Part shown: piece by piece, positions 27,092 through 36,163 of the stretch
How positions within the stretch are numbered: position 1 is the first letter of the stretch
Layout of the letters: each line of letters starts with the position of its first letter
Origin: Chroococcidiopsidaceae cyanobacterium YX2bin18
GTDB lineage: Bacteria; Cyanobacteriota; Cyanobacteriia; Cyanobacteriales; Chroococcidiopsidaceae
Reading direction: 5' to 3'
Length of the DNA: 39,069 bases
Assembly (NCBI GenBank): GCA_030446505.1
Contig: JAUJND010000030.1
Span: 1-39,069, forward strand
The notes under the pieces: generated by a model
Told to the model about the DNA's origin: nothing
What the model saw: only the letters and a program-made list of their open reading frames with translations
The model's database searches: none
Translations under genes and position numbers: made by a program

Positions 27092-27815
27092 AACTTTTCC
27101 TAAATTTTGGTACAAAATTGTAATTGCTGTTGGTTTTGTTTTAGTAACAACAAGTTGTTTTTCACCTTCAGGCACTAATCTTAATCAGGAGGTTACTGAG
27201 ACGCAAAAACTGGAAAATACATTCTCTGAATCAATATCAGAAACGCCGCGATCTACTAACATCAGTGAAGCTTCGAAGACTGAATCTCAACCAGAAGAAA
27301 TAGCTGAAAATTCGTCGTTAGCCTCCAACAAATTTAATTTTCCTAAAGATTCTTGTGGAGATAAGCCAAGCAAATCTAATGAAACGTGGTACCCCGTATT
27401 TGTTGATGAAGGAAACTTGAACGAAATCCGTAGTAGATACTGTAGGGATGCTGGAAGCACAGTTAGAGAAAAGACTGGGAAACCTACAGTTCAAGTAGCA
27501 AGTTTTACTGGCTATCAAAAAGCTTTGGAATTTGCTAAAGCAGTTGGTGGTGAAGTAGGAGGATTTGAGCAGAATTTCTCTAATATGCAGAAGCAACCAC
27601 CAGCGCCCTCTAAAACACCAGAAGTATCAAATTCAATAACAGGGATTGAAACAACATCTCCTAATCCTTTATATAGTAAGCCATCTAATAGTTCCAACAG
27701 AATTGGAACTAGCAGAGTTAGCGGCTCTGGAAAGTGCGAAAACCCTGATGATGTTGACTCACGTGGTCGGCGCTGTGGTGCGAGAGCAGCAAGTGTTCGT
27801 GAAGGTGGACGCTAG
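27084..27815 (+). CDS. Putative secreted or lipid-anchored protein with SPOR-like segment
   Basis: A 243-residue exported protein. Residues 8-25 form a hydrophobic signal ending TTSC, possibly lipidated at Cys25 although the lipobox is imperfect. A Ser/Thr/Glu-rich linker (26-90) is followed by a compact domain with WYPVFVDEG, IRSRYCRDAGSTV, VQVASFTGYQKALEFAKAVG, which resembles the strand-helix pattern of SPOR-like peptidoglycan-binding units and has two Cys that may pair. After another linker the extreme C-terminus reads KCENPDDVDSRGRRCG and RAASVREGGR, a Cys-containing motif I have seen at the ends of cyanobacterial exported proteins. Function is unknown. Its ATG overlaps the stop of the stop-riddled gene before it, so it has lost its natural upstream partner. 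Confidence 0.65.
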   Translation: MAKTFPKFWYKIVIAVGFVLVTTSCFSPSGTNLNQEVTETQKLENTFSESISETPRSTNISEASKTESQPEEIAENSSLASNKFNFPKDSCGDKPSKSNETWYPVFVDEGNLNEIRSRYCRDAGSTVREKTGKPTVQVASFTGYQKALEFAKAVGGEVGGFEQNFSNMQKQPPAPSKTPEVSNSITGIETTSPNPLYSKPSNSSNRIGTSRVSGSGKCENPDDVDSRGRRCGARAASVREGGR

Positions 27816-27968
27816 AAGGCTGTTTTTTCAAGTAACCGTGCGTCTAATTTACACCACGATTTCTGTAAGTGCAATCTACTTCAGATGAGAGGGCGATCAC
27901 CCTTATCATCCATCTATTCTTCAAGTCGAAGATTAAAATCCAAATAGATCCACACTCGCTTAGCAGTT

Positions 27969-28553
27969 ATGACCATCACCACCGCTAAACGCTTCACCAT
28001 AGCTGAATATCACCGTCTGGCAGAACTTGGATTCTTTGAGGAGAATGACCGAGTTGAGTTAATTAAGGGGGAAATTGTCCAAATGGTATCTAAAGGTACA
28101 CCCCACTCAGTTTGCGAAACACGTTTGTTTCGGGAGTTATTCAAGCTAGTAGGGGAACGTGCAACGCTACGAGGACAACAACCGCTTATTATTCCTAACG
28201 ACAGCGAACCTGAACCAGATTTGGCAATTGTCCAAAATCGTACAGACGACTATTTATCCGCTCATCCAAGTCCAGAGGATGTGTTGCTGGTAATTGAAAT
28301 TGCTGGTTCTTCCTTAAAATACGATCAAGAAGTTAAATTACCCCTCTACGCTGAAGCAAGTATTTCTGATTATTGGATATTTAATTTAGGCGAAAATTGT
28401 CTAGAATCCTACAGCCAACCCTACAAAGTGCAAGGTAAATCTGGATATCGCCGTAAGCTAATTTTTCTATCCAACGAGACAGTTACTCTGCCATGTTTTC
28501 CTGATTTATTGCTCAATTTATCTAAGGTTTTTCCCAAGATGGATCAAGCTTGA
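27969..28553 (+). CDS. Uma2-family (DUF820) putative endonuclease
   Basis: A 194-residue protein typical of the very abundant cyanobacterial Uma2 family. It opens KRFTIAEYHRLAELGFF followed by DRVELIKGEIVQM, the helix and beta strand at the start of the restriction-like fold. The PD-(D/E)xK-type core is EPEPDLAIV (the Asp) and DVLLVIEIAGSSLKYD (the Glu with the following Lys). Family proteins are predicted nucleases with no established substrate; they are unusually numerous in cyanobacteria. It is followed by another family member in the same direction about 80 bases later. The gene is intact. Confidence 0.9.
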   Translation: MTITTAKRFTIAEYHRLAELGFFEENDRVELIKGEIVQMVSKGTPHSVCETRLFRELFKLVGERATLRGQQPLIIPNDSEPEPDLAIVQNRTDDYLSAHPSPEDVLLVIEIAGSSLKYDQEVKLPLYAEASISDYWIFNLGENCLESYSQPYKVQGKSGYRRKLIFLSNETVTLPCFPDLLLNLSKVFPKMDQA

Positions 28554-28633
28554 GAGTATTGAGAACAGTTGCGTAGGCGATCACCCTTTCTCACGAAGCA
28601 ACTAACATACAGGAATTAACCACAATAGTCGTC

Positions 28634-29383
28634 ATGCTAGACTACAACACTCCTGAGTATCTCCCCTCCTCAGAAGAACTACCATGTTCCGACGATACCC
28701 CTGTGGACAATGAACTGCAAAACTTGATTCCCAACTTATTGAAAGCAATATTAGCCTTAATTTGGCAAGACCGATGGGACTGGTTTTTTGGTGTTGATAT
28801 GGGCATCTATGACCGCACAGGTCAAATTCGTCGTACTCCTATAATTCCAGATGGTTTCTTAAGCTTAGGAGTACAACGGCGTAAAAATGACCCAAAAGGA
28901 CGATTAAGCTACGTTTTGGCGGAAGAAAACAATATTCCTCCCATATTGGTTTTAGAAGTAGTCTCCCAAACCTACGGGGGAGAATACGACAAAAAAATGA
29001 CAGCTTATGCTCAATTAAGCGTGTTGTATTACGTAATTTATAATCCCGATTATTATCAGCGTGACAAGCATGAACCCTTCGAGGTTTATCGCTTAGAGAA
29101 TGGGAAATATCTGCATTATTCTACTAGTGAGCCAGTGTGGATACCTGAAATTAATTTAGGAATAGGACGCAGACAAGGTATCCATGAAGGATGGCAGCGA
29201 GAGTGGCTGTATTGGTATGACGAACAAGGTACTAGATTCTTAACTCCAGAAGAAGTCGCAGAACAAGAACATCTCCGTGCAGAACAAGAACGAAGGCAAC
29301 GGGAATTTGCTCAACAACAAGTACAAAAATTAGAGGATCTATTAGTTCGTTATCGGCAACAGTTTGGGGAATTGCCTGAGTAA
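28634..29383 (+). CDS. Uma2-family (DUF820) protein with C-terminal coiled coil
   Basis: A longer, 249-residue Uma2 relative. The core includes DMGIYDRTGQIRRTPIIPDG (with the catalytic-type Asp), ILVLEVVSQTYGGEYDKK (E-x-V with the later Lys) and YYVIYNPDYYQRD. After the nuclease-like domain, WLYWYDEQGTRFLTPEE is followed by a charged coiled coil (EQEHLRAEQERRQREFAQQQ onward) common in this subgroup. The role is unknown. It lies in the same orientation as the preceding member, separated by about 80 bases, so the two may be expressed together, although the divergent sequences argue against a simple recent tandem duplication. Confidence 0.85.
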   Translation: MLDYNTPEYLPSSEELPCSDDTPVDNELQNLIPNLLKAILALIWQDRWDWFFGVDMGIYDRTGQIRRTPIIPDGFLSLGVQRRKNDPKGRLSYVLAEENNIPPILVLEVVSQTYGGEYDKKMTAYAQLSVLYYVIYNPDYYQRDKHEPFEVYRLENGKYLHYSTSEPVWIPEINLGIGRRQGIHEGWQREWLYWYDEQGTRFLTPEEVAEQEHLRAEQERRQREFAQQQVQKLEDLLVRYRQQFGELPE

Positions 29384-29654
29384 ACTGTTTGTAGGTTGTG
29401 CAATTAAAGATTTTGCAAAGGCAATTCAATACATAATACTTGCAATCGCCTGGAAGCGATACTACTAGCGACTTAGCGTTGCCCTTGGCGTTAGGTACTG
29501 CTGTAAGCAGATTGCACTTTCGCAATCCGCAATTTACAAATGTCACTCTACGAATTTTATCCGCCTCGGCTTGCTATTTATTTGAACTGATAATAGTAAT
29601 GCTGATGATGTTCTAGACTGAGATGATCGTCCGGTTACATAAAGGGAACAAGCG

Positions 29655-31469
29655 ATGCGACTGTCGAAGATGCTTTTCGTCACACTGCGGGAAGACCCAG
29701 CTGATGCTGAAATTCCCAGTCATAAACTATTACTCCGTGCAGGTTATATCCGTCGCATTGGCAGTGGAATCTATGCATATTTGCCCCTGATGTGGCGAGT
29801 ACTGCAAAAGGTTTCCCAGATAGTGCGTGAAGAAATGAACGCTACGGGCGCTGAAGAATGTCTGTTGCCGCAAATCCAACCAGCTGAATTATGGCGCGAA
29901 TCCGGTCGGTGGGATACTTACACCCAAGCTGAAGGCATTATGTTCTCCCTCAAGGATCGTCAAGAGCGAGAATTGGGACTAGGACCAACTCACGAAGAGG
30001 TGATTACAACTGTTGCGCGTGACATGATTCGCTCTTATCGGCAGCTACCGTTACATCTATACCAAATTCAAACTAAATTTCGGGATGAAATTCGACCCCG
30101 CTTTGGTTTGATGCGAGGACGCGAATTTATCATGAAGGATGGCTACTCGTTCCACGCGGATGAAGATAACCTCAAGAAAACTTACCAAGATATGAATCAG
30201 GCTTACAGCAATATGCTGCGGAGATCTGGTTTAGCTTTCCGGGCTGTAGATGCTGATTCAGGTGCGATTGGCGGCTCTGGTTCGCAAGAATTTATGGTAC
30301 TGGCTGAAGCGGGAGAAGATGAGGTGCTTTACACCCAGGATGGTCACTACGCCGCGAATGTGGAAAAGGCGGTATCTTTACCATTAGCAGCGGAATCATC
30401 ACCGTTTACGAGCTACGAAAAACGGGAAACACCAGAAACACAGACGATCGAGAAGCTTTGCCAATTTCTTAAGGGTTCCCCTACTCAGGTAGTGAAAAAC
30501 GTCCTATACCAAGCCGTATATGACAATGGCATGACAGTGCTAGTGCTAGTGAGTATCCGGGGCGACCAAGAAGTGAATGAGGTCAAGTTGCAGAATGAAT
30601 TAACTAGGCTAGCTTTGCAGTACAGTGCTAAAACTGTCTTGTCCTTGAGTGTACCGGATGCAGAAGCACAACAGAAATGTATTGCATTACCTTTACCTTT
30701 GGGCTACATTGCACCTGATATCGAAGACAACTATATTCGCTCCGATAAGCAGTTGCATCCTAAGTTTTTACGGTTGGTTGATAAAACAGCTGTTGATTTA
30801 AAAAACTTTGTTACGGGGGCGGGCGTGTCAGGCTACCACCTAGTAGGTGCAAACTGGGGCGAGCAATTTCAGCTAGCAGAAGTAGTAGATGTGCGGAAGG
30901 CTCGACCAGGTGATCGCGCTATCCATGACCCCAACCAAATTTTACAAAGCGCTAGAGGCATTGAAGTAGGGCATATCTTCCAGCTAGGGAATAAATACTC
31001 GCGCGTCATGGGAGCGACCTACACCAACGAGCAGGGGGAGGAAATTCCCCTGGTGATGGGCTGTTATGGTGTGGGGGTATCTCGTTTAGCTCAAGCAGCT
31101 ATTGAGCAGTCTTACGACAAAGATGGAATTATTTGGCCTGTAGCGATCGCACCCTACCACGTAATCATTTCTATCCCCAACATCAAAGACCCTCAACAAG
31201 TTCAAGCAGCTGAACAACTATATGCACAGCTGAATGCTACTGGAATTGAAACGTTGTTGGATGACCGGGATGAACGCGCTGGAGTAAAGTTCAAAGATGC
31301 TGATTTAATTGGCATACCTTACCGGATTGTTACAGGGCGATCGCTCTCAAACGGAAAAGTAGAAGTAGTTGAACGGAAAAGCCGCAAATCTCAAGAAGTT
31401 AGTGTTGATCAAGTCGTTTCCACTTTAAAGCAGTGGATTGATGCAGCAATGCTAGTGGCTTCATACTAG
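29655..31469 (+). CDS. proS: Prolyl-tRNA synthetase
   Basis: A complete 604-residue bacterial-type (ProS type 1) class II synthetase. It joins proline to tRNA-Pro using ATP in the cytoplasm. The class II catalytic core appears as [18 protein letters not shown] (motif 1 region), then [26 protein letters not shown] (motif 2, with the ATP-binding Arg) and [12 protein letters not shown] (motif 3). Between motifs 2 and 3 lies an inserted editing domain of bacterial type (TIEKLCQFL ... [13 protein letters not shown]), which hydrolyses mis-charged Ala-tRNA-Pro. The anticodon-binding domain ends with [12 protein letters not shown]. No lesions are present, in contrast to genes on both sides. The ATG at 29655 starts [13 protein letters not shown], the usual N-terminus. 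Confidence 0.96.
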   Translation: MRLSKMLFVTLREDPADAEIPSHKLLLRAGYIRRIGSGIYAYLPLMWRVLQKVSQIVREEMNATGAEECLLPQIQPAELWRESGRWDTYTQAEGIMFSLKDRQERELGLGPTHEEVITTVARDMIRSYRQLPLHLYQIQTKFRDEIRPRFGLMRGREFIMKDGYSFHADEDNLKKTYQDMNQAYSNMLRRSGLAFRAVDADSGAIGGSGSQEFMVLAEAGEDEVLYTQDGHYAANVEKAVSLPLAAESSPFTSYEKRETPETQTIEKLCQFLKGSPTQVVKNVLYQAVYDNGMTVLVLVSIRGDQEVNEVKLQNELTRLALQYSAKTVLSLSVPDAEAQQKCIALPLPLGYIAPDIEDNYIRSDKQLHPKFLRLVDKTAVDLKNFVTGAGVSGYHLVGANWGEQFQLAEVVDVRKARPGDRAIHDPNQILQSARGIEVGHIFQLGNKYSRVMGATYTNEQGEEIPLVMGCYGVGVSRLAQAAIEQSYDKDGIIWPVAIAPYHVIISIPNIKDPQQVQAAEQLYAQLNATGIETLLDDRDERAGVKFKDADLIGIPYRIVTGRSLSNGKVEVVERKSRKSQEVSVDQVVSTLKQWIDAAMLVASY

Positions 31470-31498
31470 GGAAAAATGTTACTCTAGGCAACTCGTAA

Positions 31499-32302
31499 AT
31501 GGAATTTCTCACCATCCTCCTATCTGGATTACTAGCTTTAGTTTCCCCAGTTGGATTGATTGTTGATCGCGTCGCTGAGAATGCTATCCGTTCCCAGTTC
31601 AAAAAGGTGGATCAGCTGCAAGTACGAGTTGATAATGCCCCCAGCTATCAGCTGCTACAGGGTAAGGTAGAGCGAGTGCAAATAGCTGCTAGGGGATTGC
31701 AGTTGCAAAAAGATATTCGCATTGCGGCGCTGGATGTGGAAACCGATTCAATTAACTTAGAGCCGCGTAGCCTTGGACAGAAACTGAAGTTAAACCAACC
31801 AATTCAGGCTGGAGTACGTTTGGTTTTAAGTCAAACCGATATCAATCAAGCTCTAAAGTCACCAGCGTTAACAGCTAAATTACGTAACCTAAGCATCCCG
31901 GAATTAGCAATTCTTCTGGTGATTCGGAGCAACGCTACAATTTTGTAAATCCGCGAGGAATTTTTAGCAAACAATCGGCTGCGTTTCCAAGTGGAACTCA
32001 CACAAGGTGATGTCCAGCCGCTAGCAATTACAGTAGAGTCTGGGTTGGGTGTACTAGCTGGACGACAGATACAGCTAATTGCGCCAATTGTTTCCGTAAA
32101 TGGCGAAGATGTGCCAAACCAAGTTGTAAATGCGATCGCTACCAATTTCAGTCAGCAGTTAGATCTCAGCAATATTGAACACTAAGGTTTGCAAGCCCGA
32201 ATTTTACAAATAAAAGTAGCCCCACAAAAATTAGAAATTGCCGCGTTTTTACGAGTGGAGCCATCTTCCCAGTTTTTGAAAAATCGCGCTATGTCAATGT
32301 AG
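31499..32302 (+). pseudogene. DUF2993-type protein, broken
   Basis: The ATG at 31499 begins MEFLTILLSGLLALVSPVG, a signal/anchor, then VDRVAENAIRSQFKKVDQLQ and VRVDNAPSYQLLQGKVERVQ, the LmeA-like DUF2993 pattern. Around 31905 a one-base loss throws the frame off (reading NSSGDSEQRYNFVNP in the second frame), giving TAA at 31946. The original frame is regained near 31960 (EFLANNRLRFQVELTQGDVQ and PLAITVESGLG). A further TAA interrupts at 32183, after which LQARILQIKVAPQKLEIAAF still reads through to TAG at 32300. Two compensating indels plus one nonsense codon make a pseudogene unless the sequence is wrong. The family binds lipids or sits at the periplasmic membrane face; its role is not established. 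Confidence 0.75.
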
Positions 32303-32356
32303 TTGTATACTAAGTCTCTTTACACCGATACTATTCCAGCCATAAGGATTTTCAAG

Positions 32357-32974
32357 ATGACAGAGCAACAACGAAACCGGATTCCTGCTGGGGCGATCGC
32401 TGGTATTTCGGCAGCAGTCGTAGCAGCAGCAGGAGTTGGTGCTTGGTGGGCAATGAATTCCCGCAACCCCACAACTATACCCCCGATTCCTGACGTAGTT
32501 CAACAACCAACATTACCACCATCACCCTCACCATCTCCACCAATAATTCAGCAAACAGCACAAGTTTATTGGCTTAAAGACGCTGGCAATCACCTTGAGG
32601 TAGTTCCGCAACCGCTCAAAGTTGCTACGAACCAGCCCAACGCCGTTTTAGAAGCTGCCTTCAACAACTTATTATTAGGGGCGACAGATACAACTCTAAG
32701 CAGTACTATCCCAGAAGGAACAAAACTTCGGAGCGTTCTCATTCAAAATGATGGCATTCACGTTGATTTATCTGAAGAATTTACTACTGGCGGTGGCAGT
32801 GCTTCCATGACAGGGCGCGTAGCACAAGTCCTGTACACTGCTACAACTTTACAACCAGATGCCAAAGTTTGGATTGAGGTAGAAGGCAAACCATTAGAGG
32901 TTTTAGGCGGCGAAGGTTTAGAACTGGAGCAGCCAATGACAAGGCAGAGCTTTGAGGAAAACTTCACACTCTAG
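32357..32974 (+). CDS. GerMN-domain secreted protein
   Basis: I use the ATG at 32357 (MTEQQRNRIPAG), giving 205 residues; the frame is open upstream from 32303 but the extra residues are not protein-like. A membrane-spanning signal anchor (AIAGISAAVVAAAGVGAWW, about 13-31) is followed by a Pro-rich linker (PPSPSPSPP). The folded part then shows the GerMN pattern: AQVYWLKDAGNHLEVVPQP, VLEAAFNNLLLGAT, TTLSSTIPEGTKLRSVLI, GIHVDLSEEFTTGGGSASM, RVAQVLYTATTLQPDAKVWI. GerMN domains are known from spore germination and lipoproteins in other bacteria and bind unknown ligands. Cyanobacterial copies have no assigned role. It is co-directional with the broken DUF2993 gene and proS. Confidence 0.85.
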   Translation: MTEQQRNRIPAGAIAGISAAVVAAAGVGAWWAMNSRNPTTIPPIPDVVQQPTLPPSPSPSPPIIQQTAQVYWLKDAGNHLEVVPQPLKVATNQPNAVLEAAFNNLLLGATDTTLSSTIPEGTKLRSVLIQNDGIHVDLSEEFTTGGGSASMTGRVAQVLYTATTLQPDAKVWIEVEGKPLEVLGGEGLELEQPMTRQSFEENFTL

Positions 32975-33013
32975 CATATGCAAATAGGCTACGGACTAGA
33001 AATAGTTCTCTCT

Positions 33014-33053
33014 TGCTCCCCTGCTCCCCTGCTCCCCTGCTCTCCTGCTCCCC
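33014..33053 (+). repeat. Short tandem repeat, five copies of an 8-mer
   Basis: TGCTCCCC is repeated four times exactly and once as TGCTCTCC, between the GerMN gene and the convergent ArsR-type gene. C-rich short tandem repeats of this kind are common between cyanobacterial genes. They generate a spurious Pro/Ser-rich frame that I do not call. Confidence 0.8.
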
Positions 33054-33060
33054 TGCCCTC

Positions 33061-33405
33061 TCACTGCTTCCCATTCAAAACCCGAAAATGAAGGGCTTGC
33101 TCTTCAATCCGGGTTGCCAAGCGATCATAAACCAGGTTACACAACTCAAAAATCATGTCATCTTCAATCCGATAGTAAGCAGAAGTTCCGACACTGCGAC
33201 GCGTGAGGATTCCTGCCTGCCACATGATTTTTAGATGTTTTGAAACATTCGCTTGACTTGTTTGCGTTGCCTCCACCAACTCTTGCACACATTTCTCGCC
33301 ATCACGCAGCAGATTCAAGAGCCGCAAACGCATAGGTTCACTCAAAAGGCTGAAGTACTCAGCTACTTGTTGCAGAACTTCTGGGGGTAGCAACGCTTGT
33401 TTCAT
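33061..33405 (-). CDS. ArsR/SmtB-family transcriptional regulator
   Basis: I take the ATG at 33405 (MKQALLPPEVLQ), giving 114 residues; the frame is open for 12 more codons. The winged helix is clear: PMRLRLLNLLRDGEKCVQEL, the recognition helix QTSQANVSKHLKIMWQAG and the wing LTRRSVGTSAYYRIED. The classic ArsR metal motif ELCVCDL is represented only by EKCVQELV with one Cys, and the SmtB alpha-5 metal ligands are not evident, so metal control is not proven. It may sense something other than metal. It is a homodimeric repressor by family. No metal pump or arsenate gene adjoins it. It ends beside the 8-mer tandem repeat. Confidence 0.85.
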   Translation of the reverse strand: MKQALLPPEVLQQVAEYFSLLSEPMRLRLLNLLRDGEKCVQELVEATQTSQANVSKHLKIMWQAGILTRRSVGTSAYYRIEDDMIFELCNLVYDRLATRIEEQALHFRVLNGKQ

Positions 33406-33468
33406 CAGAATTAACCTGAAAGAACTGGTAAATTTTAGCAATAAACGTTTGATAAAAGTAGAAAATCA

Positions 33469-34014
33469 TCAACCAGGGTTAATTCGCATCAGTGGCTGAC
33501 CATATTCAACGGGTTCACCATTCTGTACCAGAATTTCAATTATTTGACCGGATACTTCGGCTTCGATCTCGTTCATCAGCTTCATTGCTTCAATAATACA
33601 GACTGTTTGACCAACGTAGATGCGATCGCTTACTTCCACAAAGGGTGGTTCACTAGGAGCCGGAGATCTATAAAATGTTCCTACCATTGGGGAAGTCACA
33701 TCAACAAATCTTTGGTCAACAGGCGTTGGTGAAGATGTCCCTGATACAGGCGCATCTCCGATATCAGTTAAATTAGTAACCGTTTCCAGTCCACTACCTA
33801 GTCCAATCTGGGTATTAGCAGGTGTCGCGGTCAATTTAGCACCCACTAAGCCTTCTGGCAGCAATTGACTACTGGTACTAGGAGCCTTACGCACTGTCAG
33901 TTCAAAATCGTCACTTTTTAGGATCAGTTCCGCAATATCAGTTTGAGCAATCGTTACTAGAAGTTGGCGGAGTTCATTAAAGTCCAGTGGCACAAGCTGT
34001 CTGACCTCATTCAA
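33469..34014 (-). CDS. accB: Biotin carboxyl carrier protein of acetyl-CoA carboxylase
   Basis: The 181-residue protein carries the biotin site EAMKLMNE at its C-terminal end, with Lys145 the biotinylated residue. The N-terminal helix (DFNELRQLLVTIAQTDIAEL) and the flexible Pro/Thr/Ser-rich linker of about 45-105 are standard for AccB. SPMVGTFYRSPAP, just before the biotinyl domain, is typical. It accepts carboxylate on biotin from AccC and delivers it to the AccAD carboxyltransferase, starting fatty-acid synthesis. It lies downstream of efp on the same strand with a 126-base gap, a pairing often conserved in cyanobacteria, so they may share a transcript. The gene is intact. Confidence 0.93.
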   Translation of the reverse strand: MNEVRQLVPLDFNELRQLLVTIAQTDIAELILKSDDFELTVRKAPSTSSQLLPEGLVGAKLTATPANTQIGLGSGLETVTNLTDIGDAPVSGTSSPTPVDQRFVDVTSPMVGTFYRSPAPSEPPFVEVSDRIYVGQTVCIIEAMKLMNEIEAEVSGQIIEILVQNGEPVEYGQPLMRINPG

Positions 34015-34140
34015 TCGGCTATTGGATTTTAGATAAGGGCGGGCAAGTCTAAAATCAAAATTTTAAATTTATTAAGTGCGGAGCGAAATAATCCCAGCCT
34101 TGTCCTGGGGAAGACAAGCCCATTTTAGGTAATAAAATTC

Positions 34141-34698
34141 TTATTCTCGACCCATGTATGTATCGTTACGAGTATCGATGCGGATGCGCTCTCCATTTGA
34201 GATAAACAAGGGAACCATGATAGTTGCTCCAGTTTCAAGGAGCGCGGGTTTAGTTCCGCCTGTAGCAGTGTCACCGCGTACACCAGGATCGGTTTGAACT
34301 ATTTCCAACACAACGGAGTTTGGCAGTTCCACTTCCAGCACTTGGTCAACCCAGCGCACAACATTCACCTCCATGCCCTCTTTGATGTATTTGACGCGAT
34401 CGCCAATTTGTTTAGCATTCAATCGGCTTTCCTCATACGTTTCCATATCCATAAAGACATAATCATCGCCTTCTTTATAGGTATGCTGCATCGTACTTTT
34501 TTCCAGATTGGCTTGAGGTAACGTTTCCCCAGCGCGAAATGTTTTTTCCACAACACTTCCATTGTGAACGTTTTTCAGCTTCGTCCGTACAAAGGCAGAG
34601 CCTTTCCCTGGCTTAACATGGAGGAATTCCACCACCCGCCACACAGACCCATCTAATACAATCGTGACACCGGGTCGAAAGTCATTACTGGAGATCAT
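34141..34698 (-). CDS. efp: Translation elongation factor P
   Basis: A complete 185-residue EF-P. The N-terminal KOW-like domain has [13 protein letters not shown] and the loop [15 protein letters not shown], where Lys32 is at the position that is post-translationally modified in other bacteria. Two OB domains follow with [17 protein letters not shown] and [20 protein letters not shown] near the end, ending [15 protein letters not shown] binds stalled ribosomes at polyproline stretches and helps peptide-bond formation. A modification enzyme is not visible in the window, so I cannot say whether Lys32 is modified. It precedes accB on the same strand. A 6-bp hairpin lies about 55 bases upstream of the start in its leader. 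Confidence 0.95.
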   Translation of the reverse strand: MISSNDFRPGVTIVLDGSVWRVVEFLHVKPGKGSAFVRTKLKNVHNGSVVEKTFRAGETLPQANLEKSTMQHTYKEGDDYVFMDMETYEESRLNAKQIGDRVKYIKEGMEVNVVRWVDQVLEVELPNSVVLEIVQTDPGVRGDTATGGTKPALLETGATIMVPLFISNGERIRIDTRNDTYMGRE

Positions 34699-34752
34699 GA
34701 AGCAATTAATTTAGTTGCACTAAGACAATCGGGATTCATTGTACCGCCTGAA

Positions 34753-34770
34753 TGGTGCCAAAATGCACCA
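34753..34770 (-). promoter_or_regulatory. Small hairpin in the efp upstream region
   Basis: TGGTGC and GCACCA (34753-34758 and 34765-34770) form a perfect 6-bp stem with a 6-base loop about 55 bases before the efp start on the minus strand. It may be a leader hairpin or an operator palindrome. No function is known. Confidence 0.3.
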
Positions 34771-34996
34771 ATAAGTGAGCTAGAACGCATAGCACTATAT
34801 ACTCTTGCGAAAATAACAATTAATTCTGGCGCATAGTACCCCTTTCTTGACGGTCAACCGCTATGGCAAGATGGTGTATGACTCTTACCCACAATCATCA
34901 GCACCGTTAAGGTCAACCCTTGAGCAATGGGTCAGAGTGCCTAAACGCCAGTAGCACAAGCACTTTAAACATTGATGCCGCATTTAAATCTATACC

Positions 34997-36163
34997 ATGA
35001 CAAACTTGTTGAACCACTGGTTGAAGACTAGCTTCGTCGCACTGTTGCTAGTTACGGTATTTTTAGGAATAAGTATTGCCTGGTGGACTCCCTCTAGTAG
35101 TGCGGCGTTGCCAGCTGGAAATGCGATTACCGATGGTAAAGCTTTGTTGCGCTATGCGCTTCCGATTGATAATCAACCTGTACGAGAACTCCAAGGAAGC
35201 TTGGAAGACATTTCAAACCAGTTACGCGCAAATCGGCGCTGGGGTGCTATTTCTAGCGATCTAAGTAAAGCTTCCCGAATTGTGAGCGAGCGCGCTGATA
35301 AAATTCTAAAAAGTGTCCCAGAAGAGCAACTTCCCCAAGCTCAAACCCTGATTTCTGACTTAAAAGCCGATATTACCAATTTAAAACAAGCCACTGATGC
35401 CAAAGATAAAGAACAAATTTGGCAAGGGCGAGCGAAGGCTCTTAACTCAGTAAGTCAGCTAGAAGAGTTGATGGTGCAAGAGTTTCCTTATCAAGTGCCA
35501 GCCGAGTACAGTAACTTGCCTCAACTTAAAGGTCGGGCAACTGTAGAAATAAAAACCAACAAAGGTCTGATTACTGTTGTCCTGGACGGGTACAGCGCCC
35601 CAGTTACCGCTGGGAACTTTGTAGATTTGGTGCAGCGGGGTTTCTATGACGGATTAGAATTTATCCGCGCCGAAGATTCCTATGTACTGCAAAGCGGAGA
35701 TCCACCTGGTTCAGAGCAAGGCTTTATTGACCCAGCTACGGGCAAATACCGCGCCATTCCTTTAGAAGTCCTTGTTAAAGGCGATCCCAGCCCTACATAC
35801 GGCATTACCTTGGAGCAAGCTGGACGTTACCGTGACCAACCAGTTTTGCCATTCTCTGCTTATGGAGCTGTAGCGATGGCTCGACCAGAATTTGATACCA
35901 ATGGTGGCTCTTCTCAGTTTTTCTTCTTCCTTTTTGAACCGGAACTGACTCCAGCAGGTCGCAACTTGTTGGATGGTCGCTACTCGGTCTTTGGTTATTT
36001 GACCGAGGGTAAAGAAGTTTTAGAACAGCTGAAAGAAGGTGACAAAATTGAATCAGCTAGGGTGATTGTTGGGGCAGAACATTTAGTTCAACCCCAAGTA
36101 GCTACAACTCAAAATCTTTCTATCTCTGCCTTTCCCCCTTTCCTGCTTTCTTCTCTTAACTGA
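34997..36163 (+). CDS. Cyclophilin-type peptidyl-prolyl isomerase (TLP40/CYP38-like, thylakoid lumen)
   Basis: A 388-residue exported protein. Residues 10-37 are a signal peptide ending SSSAALPAGNA. A 130-residue helical domain follows (LRYALPIDNQPVRELQGSLE, SRIVSERADKILKSVPEEQL), and then a cyclophilin fold from about 180. That fold has GRATVEIKTNKGLITVVLD, APVTAGNFVDLVQRGFYDGL, GAVAMARPEFDTNGGSSQFF and a late LDGRYSVFGYLTEG. This two-part layout is that of plant TLP40/CYP38 and its cyanobacterial relatives, which help photosystem II assembly in the lumen. The expected catalytic residues of active cyclophilins are partly altered (the FIRAEDSYVLQSG loop replaces 'FHRVIPGFMIQGG'), so isomerase activity is uncertain. 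Its stop overlaps the scpB start codon. Confidence 0.88.
   Translation: MTNLLNHWLKTSFVALLLVTVFLGISIAWWTPSSSAALPAGNAITDGKALLRYALPIDNQPVRELQGSLEDISNQLRANRRWGAISSDLSKASRIVSERADKILKSVPEEQLPQAQTLISDLKADITNLKQATDAKDKEQIWQGRAKALNSVSQLEELMVQEFPYQVPAEYSNLPQLKGRATVEIKTNKGLITVVLDGYSAPVTAGNFVDLVQRGFYDGLEFIRAEDSYVLQSGDPPGSEQGFIDPATGKYRAIPLEVLVKGDPSPTYGITLEQAGRYRDQPVLPFSAYGAVAMARPEFDTNGGSSQFFFFLFEPELTPAGRNLLDGRYSVFGYLTEGKEVLEQLKEGDKIESARVIVGAEHLVQPQVATTQNLSISAFPPFLLSSLN

Noticed and set aside
33014..33053. CRISPR array
   Set aside because: The repeats are contiguous 8-mers without spacers. No other regularly spaced repeats were seen in the window, and no cas genes are present.
33013..33234. Pro/Ser-rich frame starting in the CTCCCCTG repeats
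   Set aside because: Produced by the tandem 8-mer and antisense to the ArsR-type gene.
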